Below are positions 54,645-63,697 of a stretch of 64,000 nt of DNA, one piece after another. This stretch comes from Nipponacmea schrenckii (Eukaryota > Mollusca > Gastropoda > Lottiidae): positions 22,092,338 through 22,156,337 of the forward strand of contig CM060199.1 of NCBI GenBank assembly GCA_030562195.1, given 5' to 3'. How positions within the stretch are numbered: the stretch's first letter is position 1; the number at the start of each line of letters is the position of its first letter. The translations under genes and the position numbers were made by a program. The notes beneath the pieces are model-generated. The model was not told the origin of the DNA, made no database searches, and worked only from the letters and a program-made list of their open reading frames with translations.

Positions 54645-55362
54645 GTGGCAAAACAGTGGTAAGGGTGGTTCTGATGTCGACAAACATGACATATGGCTTG
54701 TTAATAATTGGCGGGGGGGGGGGGGGGTGTCTGATGGAATTTTCGGATTAAAAGCAGGAATTCCGAGATACTACACCTAGTAGAATCAAAAGGATATTCA
54801 TTTATATTAATATTTATCCTAGTATAAAAGTGGCAAAACTGTGGTAAGGGTGGTTCTGATGTCGACAAACATGAAATATGGGGGGGGGGGGGAGTGTCTG
54901 ATGAAATTTTCGGATTAAAAGCAGGAATTCCGAGATACTACACCTAGTAGAATCAAAAGGATATTCATTTATCATAATATTTATCCCACTTTAAAAGTGG
55001 CAAAACTGAAGTACGGGTGGTAGGCCTATTTATGTCAACAAACATAGAATTTTGTCATTTATTACATGCTAGAGTATGGTTATTTCCGATGGAATTTTCG
55101 GATTAAAAGCAGGAATTCCGAGACACTACACCTAGAAGAATCAAAAGTATATTAATTTATCTTTATATTTATCCTAGTCACAAAGTGGCAAAACAGTGGT
55201 AAGGGTGGCTTTGATGTTGACAAACACGATTTACGAATGCTTATAACTAGCTTCTTGTGGGAGATGGGGTGAGGGTAGCTTCTGATGGAATTTTTGGGTT
55301 AAAAGCAGGAATTCCGAGATACTACACCTAGTAGAATTTGAAGTATATTAACTTATCTTAAT
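54645..55362 (+). repeat. Tandem repeat, ~180-bp unit, four copies
   Basis: Unit: GTGGCAAAACAGTGGTAAGG, TGATGTCGACAAACATGA, a G-run in copies 1 and 2, TGATGGAATTTTCGGATTAA, AAGCAGGAATTCCGAGATAC, TACACCTAGTAGAATC, ATTTATCCTAGT. Copies start near 54645, 54828, 54997 and 55184. The first is cut by the gap, so the true array may be much longer. At 55363 it gives way to the array spacer (GAAAGACAATAAGGCAACC). Confidence 0.85.
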
Positions 55363-55843
55363 GAAAGACAATAAGGCAACCATAGGAGTAGTCTCTGGCT
55401 AAAAAATAAAACTTTCCGAGTGAACCATTTTGTAAATTGAAAATGTCGACCTGGATCACTTTTTTAAATGCTAATCGTTTGTTGTGAACAGAACGATAAA
55501 AATGGCAGTGGAAAGGTGATTTCGGGCTACCATTTTACATTAGAAACAGGCTCAAGCGAAAACTAGTTTGAAAATAGTCTCTGGTGGAAATCATTTATTT
55601 TCTGGCTTCTCTTTAAAATTGAAACATCTACTTTACAACCATGTTTTAGCTTGCACAGATAATAGATAGGCATACAACAGTTATCAAAACAAAAGTCGTA
55701 AATTAACAATCAACGGTTAATTAAAAGACAATAGCTGCTATCCATCCTTATAATCACAATTCACTTGGCTCGTGACATTTACGGCAGAACTGGTGTATGT
55801 CATAACGAGACATTGCTGTCAGTCTTAGAGCTAAGGAAATACA
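55363..55843 (+). repeat. Array spacer, 5' side lost
   Basis: Begins mid-spacer at AAGACAATAAGGCAACCATAG and shares the variant GAGTGAACCATTTTGTAAATTG with the unit at 60.7 kb, which suggests a duplication relationship between those two units. Confidence 0.8.
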
Positions 55844-55849
55844 TATAAA
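55844..55849 (+). promoter_or_regulatory. TATA box of array copy at 55929
   Basis: TATAAA 85 bp before the ATG, conserved context. Confidence 0.78.
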
Positions 55850-55928
55850 CCTCCAGTTGCATGATACAATTCATCACTTGCTAGTTTTCATCTGATAACT
55901 CTCTACAGTCTTACTTGCTTATCTCGAA

Positions 55929-56249
55929 ATGGATTCCATCTCCAGCCTCCACGTAAACTTGTCTGAAAGCGAATTTCGATTCAGAAGAGCCTGCGAACAA
56001 GTTGTTTTGCTTAACAACAAGTTACAAGATCTTCAAGTTAGATACGATCGGGCTAGACGAGATGAGCTGCGTTCTTTCCGCTACAACATCCGTTTGAGAA
56101 TGTCTGGTGTAGAGGGCGTGAGAAACGCTTACTACGAATATGCTCGCCAGAAGGCTGACAAAGTTCTTTACCTTCGCCACAAGATCAGATCCACAGTTGT
56201 CACCGATTGTGAAGACGATAGCAGCAGTTCTGAAGAGTCCACGGAGTAG
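55929..56249 (+). CDS. Array protein, consensus copy, 106 residues
   Basis: ATG to TAG with the consensus sequence: MDSISSLHVNLSESEFRF at the start, Arg41 present, RDELRSFRYNIRLRM, acidic tail. Basic coiled-coil-like body and acidic Ser-rich end as described for the 45-kb copy. Silent differences only (GTTGTT, CTTAAC, GATTGTGAA). The shortened spacer behind it places the next TATA box only about 800 bp after the stop. Probably an S-phase or germline/embryo-regulated mRNA if the 3' end works as in histone genes; that is inference. Confidence 0.88.
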   Translation: MDSISSLHVNLSESEFRFRRACEQVVLLNNKLQDLQVRYDRARRDELRSFRYNIRLRMSGVEGVRNAYYEYARQKADKVLYLRHKIRSTVVTDCEDDSSSSEESTE

Positions 56250-56280
56250 AAAACACCGTGTTCAATAATTTGAGAAAAAC

Positions 56281-56296
56281 GGTTCTTTTCAGAACC
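56281..56296 (+). terminator. Histone-type 3' stem-loop
   Basis: GGTTCTTTTCAGAACC, 32 nt after the stop codon, then CCCCAGATCTAAGAAAGAGAAAGC. A downstream AGATCT replaces AAATCT. Confidence 0.92.
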
Positions 56297-57032
56297 CCCC
56301 AGATCTAAGAAAGAGAAAGCTTTTCAAATCAAACATACATTGCATGAATAACACAAACACACCTACTTGGCGAAAGATTTCTGTAGACAGATATGGAAAT
56401 CTCCTATCCGATTAAAAGACAATACATTATGTACAACGGACAGTTTTGGTACTCGAAGCAAGGATTTTGTTAACATCCGCATAGGTTAAGAATCCCTTAT
56501 TTCCCAAGTTAACGCATAATCGCTTTGCTGCGAAATCTTCATATTAAAGTTGGGTGCGCTGAAGACAATAAGGCAACCATAGGAGTAGTCTCTGGCTAAA
56601 AATAAAACTTTCCGAGAGACCATTTTGCAACTTGAAAATGTCGGCCTGGATCACTTTTTTAAATGCTAATCGTTTGTTGTGACCAGAACGATAAAAATGG
56701 CAGTGGAAAGGTGATTTCGGCCTACCATTTTACATTAGAAACAGGCTCAAGCGAAAACTAGTTTGAAAATGGTCTCTGGTGGAAATCATTTATTTTCTGG
56801 CTTCTCTTTAAAATTGAAAGATCTACTTTACAACCATGTTTTAGCTTGCACAAATAATAGATAGGCATACAACAGTAATCAAAACAAAAGTCGTAAATTA
56901 ACAATCAATGGTTAATTAGAAGACAATAGCTGCTATCCATCCTTATAATTCACTTGGCTCGTGACATTTACGGCAGAACTGGTGTATGTCATAACGAGAC
57001 ATTGCTGTCAGTCTTAGAGCTAAGGAAATACA
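56297..57032 (+). repeat. Array spacer with ~290-bp deletion
   Basis: ACACCTACTTG jumps directly to GCGAAAGATTTCTGTAG; the TGATTTCATG ... CAATTCTTG part present in other units is missing. The two edges share CTTGGCG-like sequence, which suggests a short-homology deletion. Confidence 0.82.
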
Positions 57033-57038
57033 TATAAA
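57033..57038 (+). promoter_or_regulatory. TATA box of array copy at 57118
   Basis: TATAAA 85 bp before the ATG. Upstream, this unit lacks ATCACA of TATAATCACAATTCAC. Confidence 0.78.
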
Positions 57039-57117
57039 CCTCCAGTTGCATGATACAATTCATCACTTGCTAGTTTTCATCTGATAACTCTCTACAGTAC
57101 TACTTGCTTATCTCGAA

Positions 57118-57438
57118 ATGGATTCCATCTCCAGCCTCCACGTAAACTTGTCTGAAAGCGAATTTCGATTCAGAAGAGCCTGCGAACAAGTGGTTTTGAA
57201 TAACAACAAGTTACAAGATCTTCAAGTTAGATACGATCGGGCTAGACGAGATGAGCTGCGTTCTTTCCGCTACAACATCCGTTTGAGAATGTCTGGTGTA
57301 GAGGGCGTGAGAAACGCTTACTACGAATATGCTCGCCAGAAGGCTGACAAAGTTCTTTACCTTCGCCACAAGATCAGATCCACAGTTGTCACCGATTGCG
57401 AAGACGATAGCAGCAGTTCTGAAGAGTCCACGGAGTAG
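57118..57438 (+). CDS. Array protein copy, 106 residues
   Basis: ATG to TAG, consensus apart from Leu28Asn (VVLNNNK), caused by GCTCAAC changing to GAATAAC. The change puts a polar residue into the hydrophobic stripe of the predicted coiled coil. All other features, including the acidic tail, are as in the consensus copy. It is followed by a full-length spacer and represents the standard 1474-bp unit. Confidence 0.88.
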   Translation: MDSISSLHVNLSESEFRFRRACEQVVLNNNKLQDLQVRYDRARRDELRSFRYNIRLRMSGVEGVRNAYYEYARQKADKVLYLRHKIRSTVVTDCEDDSSSSEESTE

Positions 57439-57469
57439 AAAACACCGTGTTCAATAATTTGAGAAAAAC

Positions 57470-57485
57470 GGTTCTTTTCAGAACC
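57470..57485 (+). terminator. Histone-type 3' stem-loop, variant downstream element
   Basis: GGTTCTTTTCAGAACC followed by CCCAAATCTAAGAAAGTGTAAGC: the purine element reads AAGAAAGTGTAAGC rather than AAGAAAGAGAAAGC, as in the truncated unit at 60.1 kb. Confidence 0.92.
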
Positions 57486-58506
57486 CCCAAATCTAAGAAA
57501 GTGTAAGCTTTTCAAATTAAACATACATTGCATGAATAACACAAACACACCTACTTGATTTCATGTATTGTACATGTACTCTTTCAGCATAGGCAGCGGT
57601 GGAATGCAGAAAACGTATTCAAAACCGATTTGCAACCAAATTTATTCTTTCAAAACGTCATTCAACTGTGGTATTATGATGTCATAAAGCGGATATTGTT
57701 ACCTCCCCCGTTTACTCTTGCAAACACACTTCCTGTCCTATTTCCACGTCGATTTCTATGTTTAGATAATCACTGAAGTCGGACGCGGCACTACAGACAC
57801 GCTCGATCATGTGTCCATATCAACACGTCAATTCTTGGCGAAAGATTTCTGTAGACAGATATGGAAATCTCCTATCCGATTAAAAGACAATACATTATGT
57901 ACAACGGACAGTTTTGGTACTCGAAGCAAGGATTTTGTTAACATCCGCATAGGTTAAGAATCCCTTATTTCCCAAGTTAAGGCATAATCGCTTTGCTGCG
58001 AAATCTTCATATTAAAGTTGGGTGCGCTGAATACAATAAGGCAACCATAGGAGTAGTCTCTGGCTAAAAATAAAACTTTCCGAGAAACCATTTTGCAACT
58101 TGAAAATGTCGGCCTGGATCACTTTTTTAAATGCTAATCGTTTGTTGTGACCAGAACGATAAAAATGGCAGTGGAAAGGTGATTTCGGGCTACCATTTTA
58201 CATTAGAAACAGACTCAAGCGAAAACTAGTTTGAAAATGGTCTTTGGTGGAAATCATTTATTTTCTGGCTTCTCTTTAAAATTGAAACATCTACTTTACA
58301 ACCATGTTTTAGCTTGCACAAATAATAGAAAGGCATACAACAGTTATCAAAACAAAAGTCGTAAATTAACAATCAACGGTTAATTAAAAGACAATAGCTG
58401 CTATCCATCCTTATAATCACAATTCACTTGGCTCGTGACATTTACGGCAGAACTGGTGTATGTCATAACGAGACATTGCTGTCAGTCTTAGAGCTAAGGA
58501 AATACA
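57486..58506 (+). repeat. Complete array spacer
   Basis: The reference full-length spacer of about 1 kb. Small frames (for example MISCIVHVLFQHRQ) appear in several units but shift or truncate between them, so they are not coding. TATTATGATGTCATAAAG and CAAGTTAACGCATAATCG are conserved words without known function. ATTAAA about 30 nt after the stem-loop (CAAATTAAACATAC) is a possible back-up polyadenylation signal. Confidence 0.85.
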
Positions 58507-58512
58507 TATAAA
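58507..58512 (+). promoter_or_regulatory. TATA box of array copy at 58592
   Basis: TATAAA 85 bp before the ATG, conserved context. Confidence 0.78.
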
Positions 58513-58591
58513 CCTCCAGTTGCATGATACAATTCATCACTTGCTAGTTTTCATCTGATAACTCTCTACAGTCCTACTTGCTTATCTCGAA

Positions 58592-58915
58592 ATGGATTCC
58601 ATCTCCAGCCTCCACGTAAACTTGTCTGAAAGCGAATTTCGATTCAGAAGAGCCTGCGAACAAGTGGTTTTGCTCAACAACAAGTTACAAGATCTTCAAG
58701 TTAGATACGATCGGGCTAGACGACGAGATGAGCTGAGTTCTTTCCGATACAACATCCGTTTGAGAATGTCTGGTGTAGAGGGCGTGAGAAACGCTTACTA
58801 CGAATGTGCTCGCCAGAAGGCTGACAAAGTTCTTTACCTTCGCCACAAGATCAGATCCACAGTTGTCACCGATTGCGAAGACGATAACAGCAGTTCTGAA
58901 GAGTCCACGGAGTAG
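58592..58915 (+). CDS. Array protein copy, 107 residues (in-frame Arg insertion)
   Basis: ATG to TAG. A 3-base CGA duplication gives RARRRDEL, one residue longer, in the middle of the basic region. There are also Arg-to-Ser (ELSSF), Tyr-to-Cys (AYYECAR) and Ser-to-Asn (EDDNSSSEE) changes. The frame is kept despite the indel, which is compatible with selection on the protein but not proof given how young the copies are. Confidence 0.87.
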   Translation: MDSISSLHVNLSESEFRFRRACEQVVLLNNKLQDLQVRYDRARRRDELSSFRYNIRLRMSGVEGVRNAYYECARQKADKVLYLRHKIRSTVVTDCEDDNSSSEESTE

Positions 58916-58946
58916 AAAACACCGTGTTCAATAATTTGAGAAAAAC

Positions 58947-58962
58947 GGTTCTTTTCAGAACC
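58947..58962 (+). terminator. Histone-type 3' stem-loop
   Basis: GGTTCTTTTCAGAACC, 32 nt after the stop, then CCCCAAATCTAAGAAAGAGAAAGC. Confidence 0.92.
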
Positions 58963-59985
58963 CCCCAAATCTAAGAAAGAGAAAGCTTTTCAAATTAAAC
59001 ATACATTGCATGAATAACACAAACACACCTACTTGATTTCATGTATTGTACATGTACTCTTTCAGCATAGGCAGCGGTGGAATGCAGAAAACGTATTCAA
59101 AACCGATTTGCAACCAAATTTATTCCCTCATAGCTATTCAACTGTGGTATTATGATGTCATAAAGCGGATATTGTTACCTCCCCCATATACTCTTGCAAA
59201 CACACTTCCTGTCCTATTTCCACGTCGATTTCTATGTTTAGATAATCACTGAAGTCGGACGCGGCACTACAGACACGCTCGATCATGTGTCCATATCAAC
59301 ACGTCAATTCTTGGCGAAAGATTTCTGTAGACAGATATAGAAATCCCCTATCCGATTAAAAGACAATACATTATGTACAACGGACAGTTTTGATACTCGA
59401 AGCAAGGATTTTGTTAACATCCGCATAGGTTAAGAATCCCTTATTTCCCAAGTTAACGCATAATCGCTTTGCTGCGAAATCTTCATATTAAAGTTGGGTG
59501 CGCTGAAGACAATAAGGCAACCATAGGAGAAGTCTCTGGCTAAAAATAAAACTTTCCGAGAGACCATTTTGCAACTTGAAAATGTCGGCCTGGATAACTT
59601 TTTTTTAAATGCTAATCGTTTGTTGTGACCAGAACGATAAAAAATGGCAGTGGAAAGGTGATTTCGGGCTACCATTTTACATTAGAAACAGGCTCAAGCG
59701 AAAACTAGTTTGAAAATAGTCTCTGGTTGAAATCATTTATTTTCTGGCTTCTCTTTAAAACTGAAACATCTACTTTACAACCATGTTTTAGCTTGTACAA
59801 ATAATAGATAGGCATACAAGAGTAATCAAAACAAAAGTCGTAAATTAACAATCAACGGTTAATTAAAAGACAATAGCTGCTATCCATCCTTATAATCACA
59901 ATTCACTTGGCTCGTGACATTTACGGCAGAACTGGTGTATGTCATAACGAGACATTGCTGTTAGTCTTAGAGCTAAGGAAATACA
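58963..59985 (+). repeat. Array spacer, no gene
   Basis: Full spacer with point changes (ATTCCCTCATAGCTATTCAA in place of TTCTTTCAAAACGTCATTCAA). Confidence 0.85.
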
Positions 59986-59991
59986 TATAAA
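59986..59991 (+). promoter_or_regulatory. TATA box of truncated array copy
   Basis: TATAAA followed by a normal 5' UTR up to CTCTCTACAGT at 60051, where most of the gene is deleted. Confidence 0.72.
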
Positions 59992-60052
59992 CCTCCAGTT
60001 GCATGATACAATTCATCATTTGCTAGTTTTCATCTGATAACTCTCTACAGTC

Positions 60053-60124
60053 CACAAGATCAGATCCACAGTTGTCACCGATTGCGAAGACGATAGCAGC
60101 AGTTCTGAAGAGTCCACGGAGTAG
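60053..60124 (+). pseudogene. Array gene copy, only last 23 codons left
   Basis: The 5' UTR is joined directly to HKIRSTVVTDCEDD... ending in TAG at 60122-60124. The deletion removes the start codon and about 83 codons. No in-frame ATG remains. Confidence 0.9.
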
Positions 60125-60155
60125 AAAACACCGTGTTCAATAATTTGAGAAAAAC

Positions 60156-60171
60156 GGTTCTTTTCAGAACC
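60156..60171 (+). terminator. Histone-type 3' stem-loop of truncated copy
   Basis: GGTTCTTTTCAGAACC then AAATCTAAGAAAGTGTAAGC. A further deletion after ACATACATTGC joins it to GTATTCAAAACCG, skipping about 110 bp of spacer. Confidence 0.9.
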
Positions 60172-61119
60172 CCCCAAATCTAAGAAAGTGTAAGCTTTTC
60201 AAATTAAACATACATTGCGTATTCAAAACCGATTTGCAACCAAATTTATTCTTTCAAAACGTCATTCAACTGTGGTATTATGATGTCATAAAGCGGATAT
60301 TGTTACCTCCCCCGTTTACTCTTGCAAACACACTTCCTGTCCTATTTCCACGTCGATTTCTATGTTTAGATAATCACTGAAGTCGGACGCGGCACTACAG
60401 ACACGCTCGATCATGTGTCCATATCAACACGTCAATTCTTGGCGAAAGATTTCTGTAGACAGATATGGAAATCGCCTATCCGATTAAAACACAATACATT
60501 ATGTACAACGGACAGTTTTGATACTCGAAGCAAGGATTTTGTTAACATCCTCATAGGTTAAGAATCCCTTATTTCCCAAGTTAACGCATAATCGCTTTGC
60601 TGCGAAATCTTCATATTAAAGTTGGGTGCGCTGAAGACAATAAGGCAACCATAGGAGTAGTCTCTGGCTAAAAAATAAAACTTTCCGAGTGAACCATTTT
60701 GTAAATTGAAAATGTCGACCTGGATCACTTTTTTAAATGCTAATCGTTTGTTGTGAACAGAACGATAAAAATGGCAGTGGAAAGGTGATTTCGGGCTACC
60801 ATTTTACATTAGAAACAGGCTCAAGCGAAAACTAGTTTGAAAATAGCCTTTGGTGGAAATCATTTATTTTCTGGCTTCTCTTTAAAATTGAAACATCTAC
60901 TTTACAACCATGTTTTAGCTTGCACAAATAATAGATAGGCATACAACAGTTATCAAAACAAAAGTCGTAAATTAACAATCAACGGTTAATTAAAAGACAA
61001 TAGCTGCTATCCATCCTTATAATCACAATTCACTTGGCTCGTGACATTTACGGCAGAACTGGTGTATGTCATAACGACATTGCTGTCAGTCTTAGAGCTA
61101 AGGAAATACATATAAACCT
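60172..61119 (+). repeat. Array spacer and orphan promoter (TATA 61111-61116)
   Basis: Spacer with the GAGTGAACCATTTTGTAAATTG variant seen at 55.4 kb. TATAAACCTC at 61111 is followed directly by Harbinger-type sequence, exactly as at 46652, so the two units descend from one interrupted unit. Confidence 0.82.
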
Positions 61120-61900
61120 CAAACAAAAAAGTTTTGAACATGTTTTAAATTTTCGACGATATATGACAATATCTTATCGAGAACGCGGTGTACTCGTAAT
61201 ATATTCGGGACGATCGTATTATGTTCCTGGCTATCGCAATGCATTCGTGATGAAATTTTATGTGTGATTATCCAGCCATATCTACGATGGACACGTGAAG
61301 AAGGCCGAATAAGCAACGAGCTTTATAAGATCAAATCAAGAGCTCGTCAAGAATGTAACAAGAGTTTGTCCCGACCATTACGAGTAATAATATTTCTCGC
61401 GTTTTTAATCACCTGATGTACTTTAGCAAGCTTCTAGATTATAATTAGCTACTCGGAATTCATATTGCTGAGTTTTATAAGAATTTCCTGTGGCTAGGTA
61501 TCGAAGTGTTATAGCAAGTCGGATATCGGGTTGTATAGGATTTCTCATGAAAGTAACTTCCTTTTGTATCCTCGGACCAACTCTACACAGCAACTCCTCA
61601 AATAAAATACAATCCACACGAAGGAAGTTCTTAAACCCTGCCCTGTCTTCAATAGCTAATTCCTGTTGTAATGTGGCAAAGAATCCAAAATTCGGTCGAC
61701 GCAATAACCATTTCCTTTTCCAATACTTTCTCTGCTTTCCCTTTCGTTTCACGATTCCTTGTTGCAGTGCGTTCAATCGAACGCACTGCTTTGTTTTCGA
61801 AATGACTATTTTTTTTTTTTTTGTCTTTTTCTGGTCACGCTCCCCAGCCATAACTGCAAATGTCTTACACAATCTGGCGTGATATTGTGACGTAATCTAG
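61120..61900. mobile_element. PIF/Harbinger fragment, second copy
   Basis: Matches 46659-47024 plus 49457-49755 without the LINE. The minus-strand frame 61423-61795 carries the HARBI1-like N-terminus (RKWLLRRPNFGFFATLQQEL, FEELLCRVGPRIQKE, RLAITLRYLATGNSY). Beyond GGAATCGTGAAACG the two copies diverge; here an 11-bp-arm palindrome (61764-61789) follows. No DDE nuclease domain is present. Confidence 0.68.
61764..61789. repeat. Perfect palindromic hairpin GCAGTGCGTTC/GAACGCACTGC
   Basis: Eleven-base arms separated by AATC, located exactly where the 61-kb and 49-kb Harbinger copies stop matching. It may be two abutted transposon ends or a fold-back insertion. Confidence 0.7.
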
Positions 61901-63396
61901 TGCTCGTTGTTGTTTAAATGTAAAATGACGCATTTTTGTTTTACCGGAAATGACGTAGAACGTCACAAATTTTATTTTTGTTTACTAACCCACGTCTCGT
62001 TTTTTTATCTAATCTGGTTCGAACTTTTTTTATTTACTACTTATAACTTAGATTTACAGAATAGCAGTTTAAAAATTTTGAAATTTTTACTTTTGTTGCT
62101 GACTTTTGAATTTTAAAATTTAACACTTTTTCTAACTTCTGCAATTTTGATTAGATCGAAATCAAAATTTGCAGTTAGATAAACATTTTTCTTGTCAAGA
62201 AAAATCTGTTTTCAAAATGTCGACATCACTTCCGGTTTCGGCGTCATACGTCGCTAAACTTCGAATTTTCACTTCCGGAATTCTAAAGATATTTGAATTT
62301 TTTTTTTTTTCAATTAGTTACTATTAACCTATAATGATTTTATAATTAACAAAAATTGAAGCGGAAGTAACAGGTCAGTCGCCATCATTAAACCACTTAC
62401 TTTTGTAAAGTGAAAAATTGGGCCTTAGGGGTTAATCGGACAATTGTTATTTTGATGTCTATGTAATCTTCAATCGATTGCTAAAAATTCTTAGGAAGCC
62501 GAATTTTGAATTTCGATTTAGCTTACCTTTCATTTCCGGTTCTTTTTTTTTCACTCAGTGCCTAATTTTCCAACGTTCATATATCGTGACCTTGACCTTT
62601 GGTGACCATGTGACCTGCACAAAAGTTGTTGCCTTTGTCGAGATCTATCCATTGATGTCTTCATTTGTGGTGTGCAATGTCAAATTCCGGTTTTACAGCC
62701 ATTTGAAAATTGCACTTTTTAACTTCGAAGAGCTCTGTCACGTGACCTAATTTACATACGTCAAAATTTCTTTTATGTCCTTATTACGCGTAATTTATTC
62801 TTTCCAATGGTGTATAACACTTTATATTTTGATCAAAATTGCGCTTTTTAATATTTGAAAATTTTGTTCTTAGTTCTATATTAATTGTGCGTGATTTATG
62901 AAAAAGCACGTGTTTTTTTAAGTTTACGTCTTATTTTTTCACAAAAATTGGTAGATGAGTAGACAAAAAATTATCATTAAAGATTCCGATAAAACATTTT
63001 CCGAAATTAGCCGGAAACGTCCGAAAATGACCAAAAAATGTAGAAAATCATAGAAATCGGAATTTTCGGATTAAATTTTTGCACAAACTTGCAATTTTAT
63101 TATTCCACAGAATTAGTACCATCAATATCTTCATTTTGTATGTATGCCGTATATGCAAATTCCTAACCGTTTGATCGCCATCTTGAAATATGCAAATTAT
63201 TGGAAAAATACTACTCGTCCGCCATTTTTAATCCTATTTTTTTCAGACTTGTTTTAAAATATAATTTGGATAATTATCTAGATCGTCTAGTGGCATATTT
63301 TTCAATTTCAAATTTGTCTTTGGACCAGGTCCTGCCAAAGTTTTTCAAAACTGACTTCCGTTTGAAAGTTCATAACTTTTGAACTCTACCATATGC
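61901..63396. other. Non-array insert, no gene seen
   Basis: AT-rich sequence with dispersed-repeat words (GACCTTGACCTTTGGTGACC, CTTCCGGTTTCGGCGTCA, TTCCGGTTTTACAGCCATTT) shared with 24.4-24.55 kb. Array spacer resumes at 63397 (CTTTACAACCATGTTTTAGC). No coding frame is convincing. Confidence 0.55.
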
Positions 63397-63612
63397 ATTC
63401 TTTACAACCATGTTTTAGCTTGCACAAATAATAGAAAGGGATACAACAGTTATCAAAACAAAAGTCGTAAATTAACAATCAACGATTAATTAAAAGACAA
63501 TAGCTGCTATCCATCCTTATAATCACAATTCACTTGGCTCGTGACATTAACGGCAGAACTGGTGTATGTCATAACGAGACATTGCTGTCAGTCTTAGAGC
63601 TAAGGAAATACA

Positions 63613-63618
63613 TATAAA
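63613..63618 (+). promoter_or_regulatory. TATA box of last array copy
   Basis: TATAAA 85 bp before the ATG at 63698, conserved context. Confidence 0.78.
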
Positions 63619-63697
63619 CCTCCAGTTGCATGATACAATTCATCACTTGCTAGTTTTCATCTGATAACTCTCTACAGTCTTACTTGCTTATCTCGAA

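Noticed and set aside
54005..54751. Four frames of about 180-250 codons across 54145-54644
   Set aside because: Mostly N; only 54005-54144 has real coding (LINE endonuclease start).
55929..56249. The array protein as a core or linker histone
   Set aside because: No histone-fold pattern, no Lys/Ala/Pro-rich H1 tail and no Arg-only protamine composition; only the mRNA ends are histone-like.
57555..57776. Spacer frame MISCIVHVLFQHRQ..., repeated in several units
   Set aside because: Length and frame change between units and there is no promoter or codon conservation; treated as non-coding spacer.
59430..59675. Minus-strand spacer frame (also at 40788-41018)
   Set aside because: The two versions are in different phases relative to the spacer, so the frame is not conserved.
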